From NCBI GenBank assembly GCA_965153355.1, contig OZ231128.1:38998001-39062000 (forward strand): a DNA stretch of 64,000 nt. The letters run 5' to 3'. This stretch comes from Flaccisagitta enflata. Lineage: Eukaryota; Chaetognatha; Sagittoidea; Aphragmophora. The notes below the pieces were generated by a model. The model was given only the letters and a program-made list of their open reading frames with translations, did no database searches and was not told where the DNA came from. Shown here piece after piece: positions 46,001 through 52,640 of the stretch. A program made the translations under genes and the position numbers. Each line of letters starts with the position of its first letter. Position 1 is the stretch's first letter.

Positions 46001-46519
46001 GCTCGGCACAACTCAACCAACGCTCGGTATAACTCAAGCCATGCTGGGCATAACTCAAGCCACGCTGTGCATAACTCAAGCGACGCTGTGCATAACTCAA
46101 GCGACGCTCGGCATAACTCAAGCGACGCTCAGCATAACTCAACCAATGCTCGGCATAACTCAAGCGACGCTGGGCATAACTCAAGCGACGCTTGGCATAA
46201 CTCAAGCGACGCTCGGCATAACTCAACCGACGCTTGGTATAACTCAAGCGACGCTCGGCATAACTCAACCGACGCTCGGCATAACTCAAGCAATGCTGGG
46301 CATGACTCAAGCGACGCTCCACATAACTCATTTGACGCTCCAAATAACTCAGCTGTTGCTTGGTGTGGCTCAAGCACTGTTCGGGGAAGGTCAAGCAACG
46401 CTCAGCATCACTCTAGTGACATTCCCACCAAATCCCTTACGTCGGAACCCACTGATGCATCAGCTGATCATCAGATGTCGTCAACCAAAGCGATGAGTAC
46501 ATCTAGTGACATGGCATAG
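36088..46519 (+). CDS. RAG1/Transib-like transposase-derived gene, five exons
   Basis: Phase-consistent exons: 36,088-36,298 (upstream limit uncertain), 37,397-37,545, 37,731-37,799, 38,330-38,371 and 38,482 onward. The first two exons encode zinc fingers, the third a GRPR motif resembling an AT-hook, and the last a long array-domain-array protein. As assembled the last frame stops at 45,192; a second frame without stops runs on to 46,519. Introns hold a (GA)n tract, (TTTC)n tracts and a nested MITE/family A pair. The finger, DNA-binding and transposase-like parts suggest a DNA-acting nuclear protein. It could be a host gene derived from a transposon or the gene of an unrecognised transposon; no terminal inverted repeats around it were found. 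Family assignment is by motif order read by eye. Expression is unknown. Confidence 0.65.
36486..36588. repeat. (GA)n microsatellite in intron 1
   Basis: GA run with GAGT variants at its left edge. Confidence 0.96.
36746..37085. repeat. (TTTC)n microsatellites in intron 1
   Basis: Two TTTC blocks, 36,746-36,890 and about 37,000-37,085, each preceded by a similar sequence containing AAAACATCCAATT. The unit flank plus TTTC appears duplicated. Confidence 0.85.
37397..37545 (+). CDS. Exon 2: completes a C2HC finger, then a C2H2 finger
   Basis: After the acceptor TTTGCAG, the spliced codon G|AA gives KEHIQKERC. This completes C-x2-C-x12-H-x5-C across the intron. A full C2H2 finger follows (CKECGRSFIHEAGLRHHTINRH, split here as CKEC, 12 residues, H, 4 residues, H). 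The donor ACT then GTAAGC leaves phase 0. The exact x12 spacing restored by splicing is strong support for this junction. Confidence 0.7.
37731..37799 (+). CDS. Exon 3: GRPR motif
   Basis: Acceptor CCTATTACAG, 23 codons beginning LGRPRIGSTDTKACD, donor CAAG then GTGAGG, phase 0 on both sides. GRPR resembles the core of an AT-hook. Confidence 0.6.
37886..38275 (+). mobile_element. Family A element in intron 3, split by a MITE
   Basis: The 5' remnant TTTTTTTTTGCTGACTAATA (37,886) and 3' remnant AGGAGGCTTTGTCCGTCC through GAAAGTGTGAAAATGCAC (38,187-38,275) are the parts of one copy interrupted at its CTCTA position. Confidence 0.6.
37913..38182. mobile_element. 270-bp MITE with about 38-bp TIRs and TCTA duplication
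   Basis: The left end CAGTCAGTGGACAAAACAT is inverted at the right as ATGTTTTGTCCGCTGACTG; pairing continues into ATAGGTATATATATCAT. TCTA flanks both sides (37,909-37,912 and 38,183-38,186). The interior carries two palindromes, TTACAGCTGGCTGTAA and TTACAGCCGGCTGTAA. Confidence 0.8.
38330..38371 (+). CDS. Exon 4, 14 codons
   Basis: Acceptor AATTCATTAG, peptide VEIELADEVCVSSE, donor GAG then GTAAAT; phase 0 to 0. Short, and supported mainly by frame compatibility. Confidence 0.45.
38482..45192 (+). CDS. Exon 5: HNSSDAR array, transposase-like core, HNSSDAR array
   Basis: The frame opens by splicing at GGCACAG 38,481 (phase 0); an in-frame TAA at 38,452 excludes longer read-in. An ATG at 38,467 alternatively gives a 2,241-residue protein (numbering used here). 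Residues about 1-92 are unique, about 93-730 an HNSSDAR array and about 731-1,441 the unique core. After that a second array runs to an out-of-frame tail. The core has WSGDK (D969, nt 41,371), TADLECLLNIRGLSGNSG (D1042, nt 41,590), DCVC, LMHITAGIAVHDIGKF, a lysine-rich insert, paired histidines (YVHNT, KAHYLQE) and FSEQGMEAANQ (E1402, nt 42,670). That order parallels RAG1: D600, D708 before a GLEASG-like turn, CTLC, LHCDIG, a His pair and E962 in SEGNESGNK. Inference: a divergent RNase H-like DDE transposase domain with its triad retained. Other RNase H-like transposase families remain possible. Confidence 0.65.
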   Translation, partial: NDCSDYVPQPNEIIINDNELAHSSPTRDVIDLTTHNTDKGKTFIPMATVIEQSPVLKKINLQALIVALKAKASEKPSSGHEQNVIGSRHNSSDFPHNSCNAQHNSNKAQCNSSDTLHDSSDPQHNKSNARHNSSNIRPHLSDAPHYSSDAPQDSSDAPHDSSDARQNSSDERHNSSDVQHNSSDARHNSSDTWHNSSDARHNSSGAQHNSCGAQHNSSDARHNSSYARHDSSDARHNSSDARHNSNDARHNTSDARHNSSDTRQYSIDALHNSSSAWHNSSNALHNLSYICPHSSDAPQDLSEAFNSSDAWNSSSDAWHNSSDAWHNSSDAQHNSSNTRRYSNDASHNSSNTRHNSSDARHSSSNIRSYSSDAPQDSSDTPHDSSDARQNSSDTRQNSGDARQNSSDAGHNSSNARHNSSSAQHNSSDTRHNSCNTWHNSSDMRRYSIDAPHNSSNAWHNSSDAQHNSNNIRPHSSDAPQDSSDARHNSRDAWHNSSDTRHNSSDTRHNSSDTRHNSSDTRRYLIYAPHNSSNAQHNSSDARCNSSDARHNSSDARQNSSNARHNLSDTRYNSSDARKNSSDARPNSSNIRPHSSGAHRNSSDAFNSSDAWHSTCDAWHNSSDAWHNSSDAWHNSSNAQQYSINAPQNSSNARHNSSDARHNSSDTRRYSIDASHNSSNARHNSSGTRHSSSNIRPHSSEAPQDSSDARHNSSNAWHNSSDARHNSSSKKKDASTNTTPGYVWPLLKSYTIRDSNDKDKSDKSNRVSVPQHRGPRVHLARIPVARKKKVSLRQLQYLTKRFLALARIATSDLVGLLSGMLKQSGVMQEVLVHCKVQQSTPVDPLKFRKLLSLSNTSVKILIRELKLCQVKVLSYYWIEQQFKKIEEECGSYERTSIPLTVTKEDPESEKKGAKCTVVEDCPLVFHSDLKKYVTQTILMLKDKGLLQLDKPGVEEGSIEILWSGDKAADTYLFNFHVINTENCQSQDNARPVLMFEANDIYENLRDAFSYAKLDDKISDLAGLEVIPNYRIRNTITADLECLLNIRGLSGNSGTYPFLDCVCTQKNRNLPKNQRKPCQQRTIKSCQDNHEKWVAETNGDKKKVSLYKNCLNKPLLTKSFQDSDFRLPLMHITAGIAVHDIGKFESILFSFDQTAAVWHVDSTDKKGAFWKYIQYEQIDLEIERLKERVNCVKSKHEKKAAKTKIEQLTKEMKSNFGNDQPKLTKKTSLMIKLFNIALRKNGVKREQYWSNTFTGNNVYKFLHKIDPIFAKLKTLIESHYGVTNLCKNTDMSHECSNYFESSLDTHQCALSSLKQQLEKYVMLFRKYLQAYQAVNHSNAVSSSECDAAQQSIDEYMDYVHNTFDWKTTCNKAHYLQERIVNRMRMQGVGLTQFSEQGMEAANQARKKAASRTRNMEDLAGLNTDAKRLMLDKHKIGVQSVNQHDSKNAQYDQSNAPHNSNNALQNSSDARHNSSNIPNNSSDAQHNLGDICHNSSDAPHDSSDAPHDSSNAWHNSSNTLRNSRDAPHDSSDAPHDSSNARHNSSNSLRNASNTQHNSSDASHNSSDPQLKSIDAQHNPSDALRNSSDAHHNSSDARHNSSDIQHNSSNARHNSSNASYNSSDSPHKSSDTWHNSSGAWHNSTDTRHNSSDARHNSTDARHNSTDARHNSSDARHNSSDARHNSSDARHNSSDARHNSSDARHNSSDARHNSSDAGHNSSDARHNSSDARHNSSDARHNSSDARHNSSDARHNSSDARHNSSDARHNSSDARHNSSDARHNSTDAWHNSSDARHNSTDARHNSSDARHNSTDARHNSTDARHNSSDAGHNSSDAGHNSTDARHNSSDARHNSSDARHNSSDARHNSSDARHNSSDARHNSSDARHNSSDAGHNSSDARHNSSDAGHNSNDARRNSRGARHNSSDARHNSTDTRYNSSDARHGSTDARHNSSDAGHNSSDAPHNSTEAGHNSSDARHNSSDAWHNSSDARHNSTNARYNSSDAWLNSTNARHNSSDAGHNSSDAGHNSSDAGHNSTDAWHNSSDAWHNSSHTWHNSTNARYNSTDAGHNSGDAQHNSSDTRHNSSDAWHNSTDTWHNSTDVRDNSTDAPHNSTDARHNSTDARHNSRDARHNSSDARHNSSDARHNSSDAGHNSSDAPHNSTDAGRNSSDAWHNSRDARHNSSDARHNSTDARYNSSDALHNSTDARITQATLGIIQATLGITQAMLSITQATPHNLDAA
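38746..40662. repeat. 5' 21-bp minisatellite (HNSSDAR), about 90 units
   Basis: In-frame 21-bp units, more diverged than the 3' array. Longer periodicity: blocks reading NIRPHSSDAPQDSSDA recur near 38,886, 39,347, 39,569, 39,888, 40,246 and 40,560. The repeat lacks stops in two plus-strand frames (HNSSDAR, GITQATL) and two minus-strand frames (LSYAERR, LELCRAS). Confidence 0.95.
42800..46400. repeat. 3' 21-bp minisatellite (HNSSDAR), about 170 units
   Basis: Same unit, orientation and reading phase as the 5' array. The segment at about 43,420-44,200 is almost homogeneous, indicating recent expansion. The array contains a 790-bp higher-order duplication and a further about 105-bp duplication at 45,580-45,780. 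Confidence 0.95.
44398..45980. repeat. 790-bp tandem duplication inside the 3' array
   Basis: Sequence from about 44,398 recurs from about 45,188 with a constant 790-bp offset, including rare variants such as GCTTGGCTTAACTC and GACGTTCGGGATAAC. The second copy lacks about 120 bp. The junction near 45,170-45,190 (GCCGCATAACCTCGACGCC) is aberrant and breaks the 21-bp phase. Confidence 0.85.
45190..46519 (+). CDS. Out-of-phase continuation of exon 5 with a unique C-terminus
   Basis: The HNSSDAR frame is open again in another phase from about 45,190 to a stop at 46,519. It ends in a non-repeat tail reading SSTVRGRSSNAQHHSSD, TKSLTSEPTDASADH and MSTSSDMA. Because 790 is one more than a multiple of three, a sequence with only one copy of the duplicated block would read straight into this tail. 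This is therefore probably the original C-terminus. Confidence 0.55.
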
Positions 46520-46748
46520 CCTTAGCTTAGCTCAGCTTAGCTTAGGTTTCTCAATTCGCCACATTGCAGGAAAAGTGCAAATGTTGGCCTTGCACACTAG
46601 AAATTCCCCAGGGGCACTTATACTCATCTTTTGTCGTCTGATATAAATGTCTTTGTTAAAATTCTTCATTCTTTAAGAGAACTATAATAATTACCCAAAT
46701 TTTTAGAATTCATTCATTTACACAGGACTTTGATATATGTCATCAAAT

Positions 46749-46967
46749 AGGCAAGATTTGAAATTCGCCGGGCAAACTATGGGAAATGTGTCCACACTTT
46801 GTAACATCAGTTGTAGACTGAATAATAGAGATAAATCCATCAATAGTACTTAATCATTCCAGAGTTAGGAACAACCATGTGTGTAAATGTAAAATTAATG
46901 TAACAGGGTGCCGGGTGTGGACATATTTCTTATAGTTCGCCCGGCAAATCCTGAATCTTGCCTATAA
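46749..46967. mobile_element. Hairpin MITE, about 218 bp
   Basis: The left arm AGGCAAGATTTGAAATTC, GCCGGGCAAACTAT, AAATGTGTCCACAC is inverted at the right (GTGTGGACATATTT, ATAGTTCGCCCGGC, GAATCTTGCCT). The flanking AT on both sides may be the target duplication. Confidence 0.75.
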
Positions 46968-47570
46968 CATTACGGATGAAAACCAGAAAACTGCTTAAAA
47001 TCTCCTTGTCCTTTGTAAGATATGTGAAGGACTTGAAGGTTCTTGTTGTGGCACTCTGTAGACGTAAGACTAGGTTGCAATGTTTCGCTTTCCAATTTTG
47101 GCAATTACCACCATAGGGAAAAAGACTGACATGGGTCGGTGGCTGGCGGGGATGGTCACAGACATTTTGATGAAATGTGAATCACCTTGTTTTATAAAAA
47201 GGTTTTAATTTCCAACAATTCAAAACATAAGTTTATAAAATTTCTTATTTCTGAAGCACAAAATACTCTTTAGATATTTGTTAGAAAATATAAATCAACA
47301 CATGCAATTACATCCCGTGATAACAAATGTCAAAAGACACAATTTCTTATCCATAATTTGTGGATTTCTGTTATCGCTATTATAAGAATGAAGAAAAAAA
47401 AACATGGGACAAATCATCTAAATTTATTATAGGCAGGTTTCTGATACTCTATGTTAGCGGATTTAGCTGTGTACATACTTTTGGTAAATAAAAAAGGTGG
47501 ACCAGAATTTCTTCTTTTCATTTTCACCAAACATTGTTAAAAAACATGTCACAATAATGATTTTCTCATC
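46968..47570. other. No feature recognised
   Basis: AT-rich; no supported exon or repeat. Confidence 0.5.
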
Positions 47571-47572
47571 AG

Positions 47573-47671
47573 ACGCCTCTGAAGCAACCCCTGGCTCGAC
47601 TTTCGCCCGACGCAAGAGAAAATCATCAGCGATCCGTGAAATTCGAATGGAAGCTAGCAACGAATTTGAAG
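47573..47671 (+). CDS. Candidate internal exon, unknown
   Basis: After TTTTCTCATCAG a frame reads ASEATPGSTFARRKRKSS then AIREIRMEASNEFE, with a weak donor GAAG then GTTTTC. The basic cluster RRKRK could be a nuclear signal. There is no linked exon. Confidence 0.25.
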
Positions 47672-47892
47672 GTTTTCAAAAAGATGTCGTATTATTTTTG
47701 CATTGTAAACCTTTTACTTTTTCTACTTTTTCTTCTCTATCTTTTTTTTTCTTTTTCTTTTTTCTTATTCTTTTTCCTGTTCTTGTTCCTTTCCTTGTTC
47801 CTTTTCTTGTTCGTTTTTTTACTCGTTTCTTTTCTTTTTTTTTTTTCTTCTTTTTTTTCTTCTTTCTTTTCTTTTTTTTTTTTTATTCTCCT

Positions 47893-48480
47893 TTTTGGGC
47901 AGCGGCCCCGGAGGGGCCGATGACCTACGATTCCACATAGGGCAATTTTCCGTTTCCGTCCGTCCGTCCGTCCCCCCCCCCGCCTCAAAAAAAACCTTTC
48001 TGCCTCTCAGACCCCAAATCAGGCCTTTTGGACCCCAAATCAGGCTTCTCAGACCACAAATCAGGCCTCCCAGACCCCAAATCAGGCCTCCCAGACCCCA
48101 AATCAGGCTTCCCAGACCCCAGATCAGGCTTCTCAGACCCCAAATTAGGCCTCTCAGATCCAAATCAGGCCTCGGACCCCATGTCAGGCTTTTCAGACCC
48201 CAAATTAGACCCTTCAGACCCAAATCAGCCTTTCAGACCCCAAATCAAGCCTCTCAGACCCCAAACCACGCCTCTCACTCCCTAAATCAGACCTTTCAGA
48301 GCCAAAATCAGGCCTCTCAGCCCTCCAAACCAGCTTCTCAAACAGGAGAAAATTGTCCTATGTGGAATCATAGGTCATCGGCCCCCTCCGGGGCCGCTGC
48401 CCCTCTCATAATCTCATTCCCACACACACTAACTTAGGGGAATCGGGTACCGCTGACCATGTAACGCTTTTGCGACTATT
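47893..48480 (+). mobile_element. Family B element with CCCCAAATCAGGCCTC array
   Basis: The clearest copy. The left arm (TTTTTGGGCAGCGGCCCCGG, ATGACCTACGATTCCACAT, AGGGCAATTTTCC) is inverted at 48,345-48,405 (GGAGAAAATTGTCCTATGTG, GGGGCCGCTGCCC). Between them are a short (GTCC)n, a C-run and about 15 copies of a 19-20 bp unit (CAGACCCCAAATCAGGCCTC). Outside the right arm is the core GGGTACCGCTGACCATGT. Confidence 0.88.
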
Positions 48481-48870
48481 CTTTTCCTGTTTCTTCTTCT
48501 GTTTCTTCTTCTGTTTCTTCTTCTGTTTCTTCATCTGTTTATTCTCATCATTTTCTGTTTCTTCTTCTCTTTCATCTTCTGCTTCATCTTCTGCTTCATC
48601 TTCTCTTTTTTCTTCTATTTCTTCTTCTTTTTCTACTTTGTCTTCTTGGTCTTATTGATCTTATTGATCTCCTTCTCCTTCTTTTTCTTCATCTTCTTCT
48701 TTTTCTTCATCTTCTTTTTTTTCTTCAGCTTCTTCTTTTTCTTCATCTTCTTCTTCATCTTCTTTTTCTTTTACTTTTTCTTTTTCTTTTTCTTTTTTTT
48801 TTCTTTTTCTTCTTCTTCTACTATTTCTTATTTCTTGTATTCTGGTACTTCATCTTCTTCTTTCTTTTAA
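48478..48870. repeat. (TTC)n-rich degenerate repeat
   Basis: TTCTTC/TTTTC mixture; open frames here are compositional. The stretch 48,871-49,239 has no feature. Confidence 0.85.
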
Positions 48871-49239
48871 GGTAGTCTATCGATGTGTCGGAGAATAACA
48901 TTATTTTATGGCAGCTTACTCAGTCCGTTTTAGGTCATTTTTGATATTTCAAATGATTAATTCTGCCCAGCAGCAGGAAATTTTTTATTGTTTTCCATTT
49001 TGGACTCTCATTTTCACTCATAACCTCCTGTCTTCTCTTTACATACTCAGAAACGGGGATGCGCCTATGGAAGCTCACGAAATTCAATTAAAGACATTTG
49101 TTTATTACCGTTTCTCAGCTTCGCTTGCGTTCGTTATTTTAAATTTCTCACACGAATAAACTTGATGGATGAAGAAGCTTATGAAATAAATTTTGCTCTT
49201 ACATGGTCGGAGTTGCAGATGCGTGGCAAAGTAGCAATA

Positions 49240-49345
49240 GGCAGCAAGTGTGGTACAGAATGTAGGAGAAAGGTGAACAAGGCCAGATACACAGCCAATA
49301 GGAATAGGTAGTGACTTGCGTGTGGGCAGGGGCCCTAATGTGGGT
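49240..49345 (-). mobile_element. Family A fragment
   Basis: Minus strand: GGGCCCCTGCCCACACGCAA, then GGCTGTGTATCTGGCCTTGTT. Confidence 0.45.
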
Positions 49346-49689
49346 GGACGGAAGGGTATATCTTGTATATCTTCTATGGGGTTGAAGGGGGTTTGTGGCC
49401 ATGAGTAAACTTATACTGATCATCACCAGTCATTATCTCTGATAGAAATGGACGTATTTTTCCCGCAAGGTAAACGAGTTTTAAGATTAGTTCTGTTCTG
49501 TTCTCGATTTCAAACATTTCTGACAAAGTTAGGCCGCTTTTTAGGTATCATTATCTACTGTGTGTGTTTCTAGTGACAAGAATCTCGATTGTTTCCATAA
49601 AACATGATTCGATCGTGAACACAGCATGAACACGTGAATTTCAGCTGTCCCACAAGGGAGTGAGCGAAATTGAATGAACGAGCCTGTGA

Positions 49690-49800
49690 AAAGAGCAACC
49701 AGGCGAGCAAGTTCGGCGAAGCAAGCCCAGCAAGCCTTGCAAAGCGAGTGTAGCGAAGCGAGTGTAGCGTTCATAGCAAAGCTAAGCGCTGTGGAGCGAG
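49690..49800. repeat. GCGAAGC/GCGAGTGTA degenerate repeat
   Basis: Short GC-rich irregular repeats (GCGAAGCGAGTGTAGC twice). A 77-codon frame runs through it but composition argues against a gene. A (TC)n tract follows at 49,962-49,996; 50,000-50,265 is featureless. Confidence 0.5.
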
Positions 49801-49950
49801 TGGGACCGTTAAAAATGCAATTGTCACGAGCAGAAACAGACTGTGATATCTATGTTTCGTATCAATTGGAATTTGAAAATCTTTTGGAACAGAGCATTGG
49901 AAGATAGAAGTTTATGCGCGCGCTCTTCTTCTGTCGTTTTGTGTCTGTCT

Positions 49951-50000
<50 letters not shown>

Positions 50001-50261
50001 CCACATGCACTTAGTCAAAACGCATTCTTTGGTTAGAGTTTCTCAATAGATTTCCTGAATGAAACTCAATCTTAGATAGAAGAAGAAAGAAACGTAAGTC
50101 TAGTTAATTTAGATGCGGAGATCAGTCAATAGAGTAAACAAGTTCGCCGATTGGAGCCATTCAGGTGGGTGTGATTAAACCAAAACTTCTCACTCAAAAG
50201 TCTATTTCTTACTTACTAAGATTCCAAATATCAGTACATAAATATCAGGCAAAAGAGTGAA

Positions 50262-50910
50262 CACACTTTTTAGTCGCGTGCTACGTTACTCTACACCCCG
50301 CTTTGTCGGTCCCTAAGTTAGAGATTGACCTCAGATCCTAAATCTGAGTTCTAATGAATTTTTCTTCTTCTCATTTATATGCGGCCAGTCCGAAGGTAGT
50401 ATCGGCATGAGCTCTAGCTTCAACTAATCTGCTTGAATTTGGTCCTAAAAGATACCTTGGCGTATGCACATAACTGTGTTCATCTCATTGACCAAAATTT
50501 TGAACTTCCTAGGGGCCCCTAGGGGCCCCCAATAAAGCCTTTAATGAGGATTTCTTTCAAGAAAAAAGTGGGGTGCAATCAATAGGAAATTGCTTGATTT
50601 GCCTAGTTCCAAAATCTTGTAATTTCATTTTTTTTTAAAAAACTTATAAAGTTTTTTTGTCGGCTATATTTCAAAAGAAAGTTTAAAGATTCTCCTGGAA
50701 TTTTTTCAACTTGATATGGTTCAAACAAATGCTCATAACTTCTAAAGTATTTGAGCCAGAACCTTGAATTTTGAAACGTGCAATATTGAAAGGGCTGAGC
50801 AGGTCCATGTAAAAGATTGAGCTACTGACTAACCTAGGAAAAATTCGAGTCCAAGTCTACCTAAGTCCGTCCATCTGTCTGTCGCTACCTCACACTTTAC
50901 TTTTTTACTA
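50262..50910 (+). mobile_element. Family A copy, interrupted
   Basis: The 5' hairpin TTTTTAGTCGCGTGCTACG and ACACCCCGCTTTGTCGGT lie at 50,268-50,312. The next family A block, CCGTCCATCTGTCTGTCGC then CACACTTTACTTTTTT, appears at about 50,868-50,908. The 555 bp between is probably another insertion of unknown type. Confidence 0.5.
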
Positions 50911-51745
50911 TACTTCAAGTCCTTTGTAGTCATTCGAAGTAATTCTAAGTCATACTTAGTCATTCGAAGTAATTCTAAGTCTACCCTCATGGCCAAAATA
51001 AAAGTCCAAGTAAAACAGTATGGTTATTTATTGCTGTAATTTCTTGTACAAAATTCAATTTTTCTGTAGAATTGATCATTTTAGGCCTTTTTGGTACCAC
51101 ATATCATTTGTAGTCATTTGGGTAGACATGGATGAAGGATTTTTTAACAATTCTGTACAATAAGTGATTTGATTTTTTTTACAATTTTTGTCTTTGGCGC
51201 TTTATTCATTTTGATAAAAAATCTAAACGGTTTGAACCAAAGAAATCTGCTTGGCGGCATTAGGCAGATTTTTTGAAGCTCTTTCTAACGGTCACCGATT
51301 TTTATATGATTATAACATGATAAGCCAAGAAAAAGTGAAAATAAACTGGTAAATTTTTTTCCCCTCATTTTTTGCATATTTTCTGCTTTTTGTTGAGGTG
51401 AACGTTTTCACTCTTTTAGCTCTCAAATCTAAACGAATTGAGCTACTGAGCTCTGCTTGGCGCCATTCTGAAGATTTTTTCAAGCTGTTATCAATGATCA
51501 CTGATTTTAATAAGTTTTTAAGTTGTTTCATCACAAATTATCCATATAGGTGGGACTTTTATTTTGGCCGAGATGGTATATAAGTCATTCTAGGTCATTT
51601 TAAGTCATATTACGCTATATTGAGTCACTTAGGTCAATTTGGTTAATTTAGTCGTCTTAGTCATTTTTAGTCTTTTTCAGTCATTTGAGTCATCTTAAGT
51701 CGTTTCAAGTCATCTTGAGTCATTAAAAGTCATCTTAAGTTATTT
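50911..51745. repeat. AGTCATTC/AGTCATTTT degenerate arrays
   Basis: AGTCATTCGAAGTAATTCTA twice at 50,930-50,980 and about fifteen degenerate AAGTCATYTT units at 51,580-51,740. The AT-rich stretch between has no gene. Confidence 0.6.
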
Positions 51746-51747
51746 AT

Positions 51748-51907
51748 GTCCTGCACGCGTCTTGTAGGTGTTGGCCTTGTTTTTTATATGGACATCATTT
51801 TTAGACGTGGACTCGTGACTCCAGAACTCGCCGTGTCGGTCTGTCCGTCGGTCCGTAACAAAAACAAAATGCGAGCGTTTCTTGGGGGAGTGTATACGGC
51901 CTTGTTT
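51748..51907 (+). mobile_element. Two abutting family A fragments
   Basis: A 3' end (TGCACGCGTC to TTGGCCTTGTTTT) at 51,754-51,784 is followed by a second, shortened copy (TTTTTAGACGTGGACTCGTG, GTCTGTCCGTCGGTCCGTAAC, GTGTATACGGCCTTGTT) to 51,907. Confidence 0.6.
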
Positions 51908-52290
51908 TTTCAAAGGCTAAATGTCCTTATTTTTTGAGACCAAATGAAGCCTTAAAAGTTCTTAGAGCGTTCTTGATTTTGAATTATATATCAACTATAC
52001 AAAACCTTATAATGTACTATTAATTATATAAAATATATTCTTATTGATTACTGTAGAAATAAAAGCTGAATTGTAAAATCTGGGGATATTTGAATATAGT
52101 TTTATCAAAATTGGTAAAATATCATCAAAATTGTACTAAATTTCAAGTGCTTTATGAATGTTTCTTAAGTATTACCTATAGCAAAATTTTTTTCTAAAAA
52201 TTTGAAGCCGTCATATGTTCTTGAGATGTTCTTAATTTTGAGGCCATTTGAAGTCTTGTTCTTTCAAACTAGGTTCTTATAGAAAAAAGT
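51908..52290. mobile_element. Family E element
   Basis: Contains AATGTCCTTATTTTTTGAG at the left and CATTTGAAGTCTTGTTCTTT and GGTTCTTATAGAAAAAAGTG at the right; AT-rich interior. It directly follows a family A end, as at 8,935. Confidence 0.45.
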
Positions 52291-52314
52291 GTATCCTTCA
52301 TAAATAAATGTGCA

Positions 52315-52551
52315 TCAGTTTTTAGTTGCGGACACGCAACTATATAAGACCATCCGTCCGTCCATCTGTCCGTCCGCCCGTCCATAGGTCCGCCCGTTGG
52401 TAATGATCGAGTCAAAAGGTGGGAAAATGAGCGTTATTGATATTTTTTGTGTATGTTTGTGTGTGGGGCGGTGGGGATTGGGGTTTGAATGGGGGTTGAA
52501 TGCCCCTGCCCACCCGTCCGCAACGATATTGTGACCCCGTGTCACTTGTTT
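52315..52551 (+). mobile_element. Family A element beside a splice donor
   Basis: TTTTTAGTTGCGGACACGCAAC, CCGTCCGTCCATCTGTCC, GATCGAGTCAAAAGGTGG, CCCCTGCCCACCCGTCCG and an altered terminus CAACGATATTGTGACCCCG. The last bases, TTGTTTT, lie 7-8 bp from the donor of the EGF exon on the opposite strand. The same altered terminus occurs at 58,825. Confidence 0.75.
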
Positions 52552-52559
52552 TCACTTAC

Positions 52560-52640
52560 ATGTACATCCATAACGGTACCAGTTGATTTGAACACAAGTT
52601 GTTCCTTCCGGACATTTAACATCAGTACATTTACCAAGCT
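52560..52640 (-). CDS. Second EGF-like exon
   Basis: 81 bp, phase 1-1, after acceptor TTTTCACAG. It reads [15 protein letters not shown] then YGCTC, the first four or five cysteines of an EGF-like module. Donor ACAT then GTAAGT. Confidence 0.75.

Noticed and set aside
43211-46496. Plus-strand GITQATL frames over the array
   Set aside because: Shifted frame of the same repeat; they do not continue into the unique core, apart from the short out-of-frame tail before 45,192.
49674-49907. 77-codon frame in the GCGAAGC repeat region
   Set aside because: The residue pattern follows a degenerate GC-rich repeat and no family is recognised.
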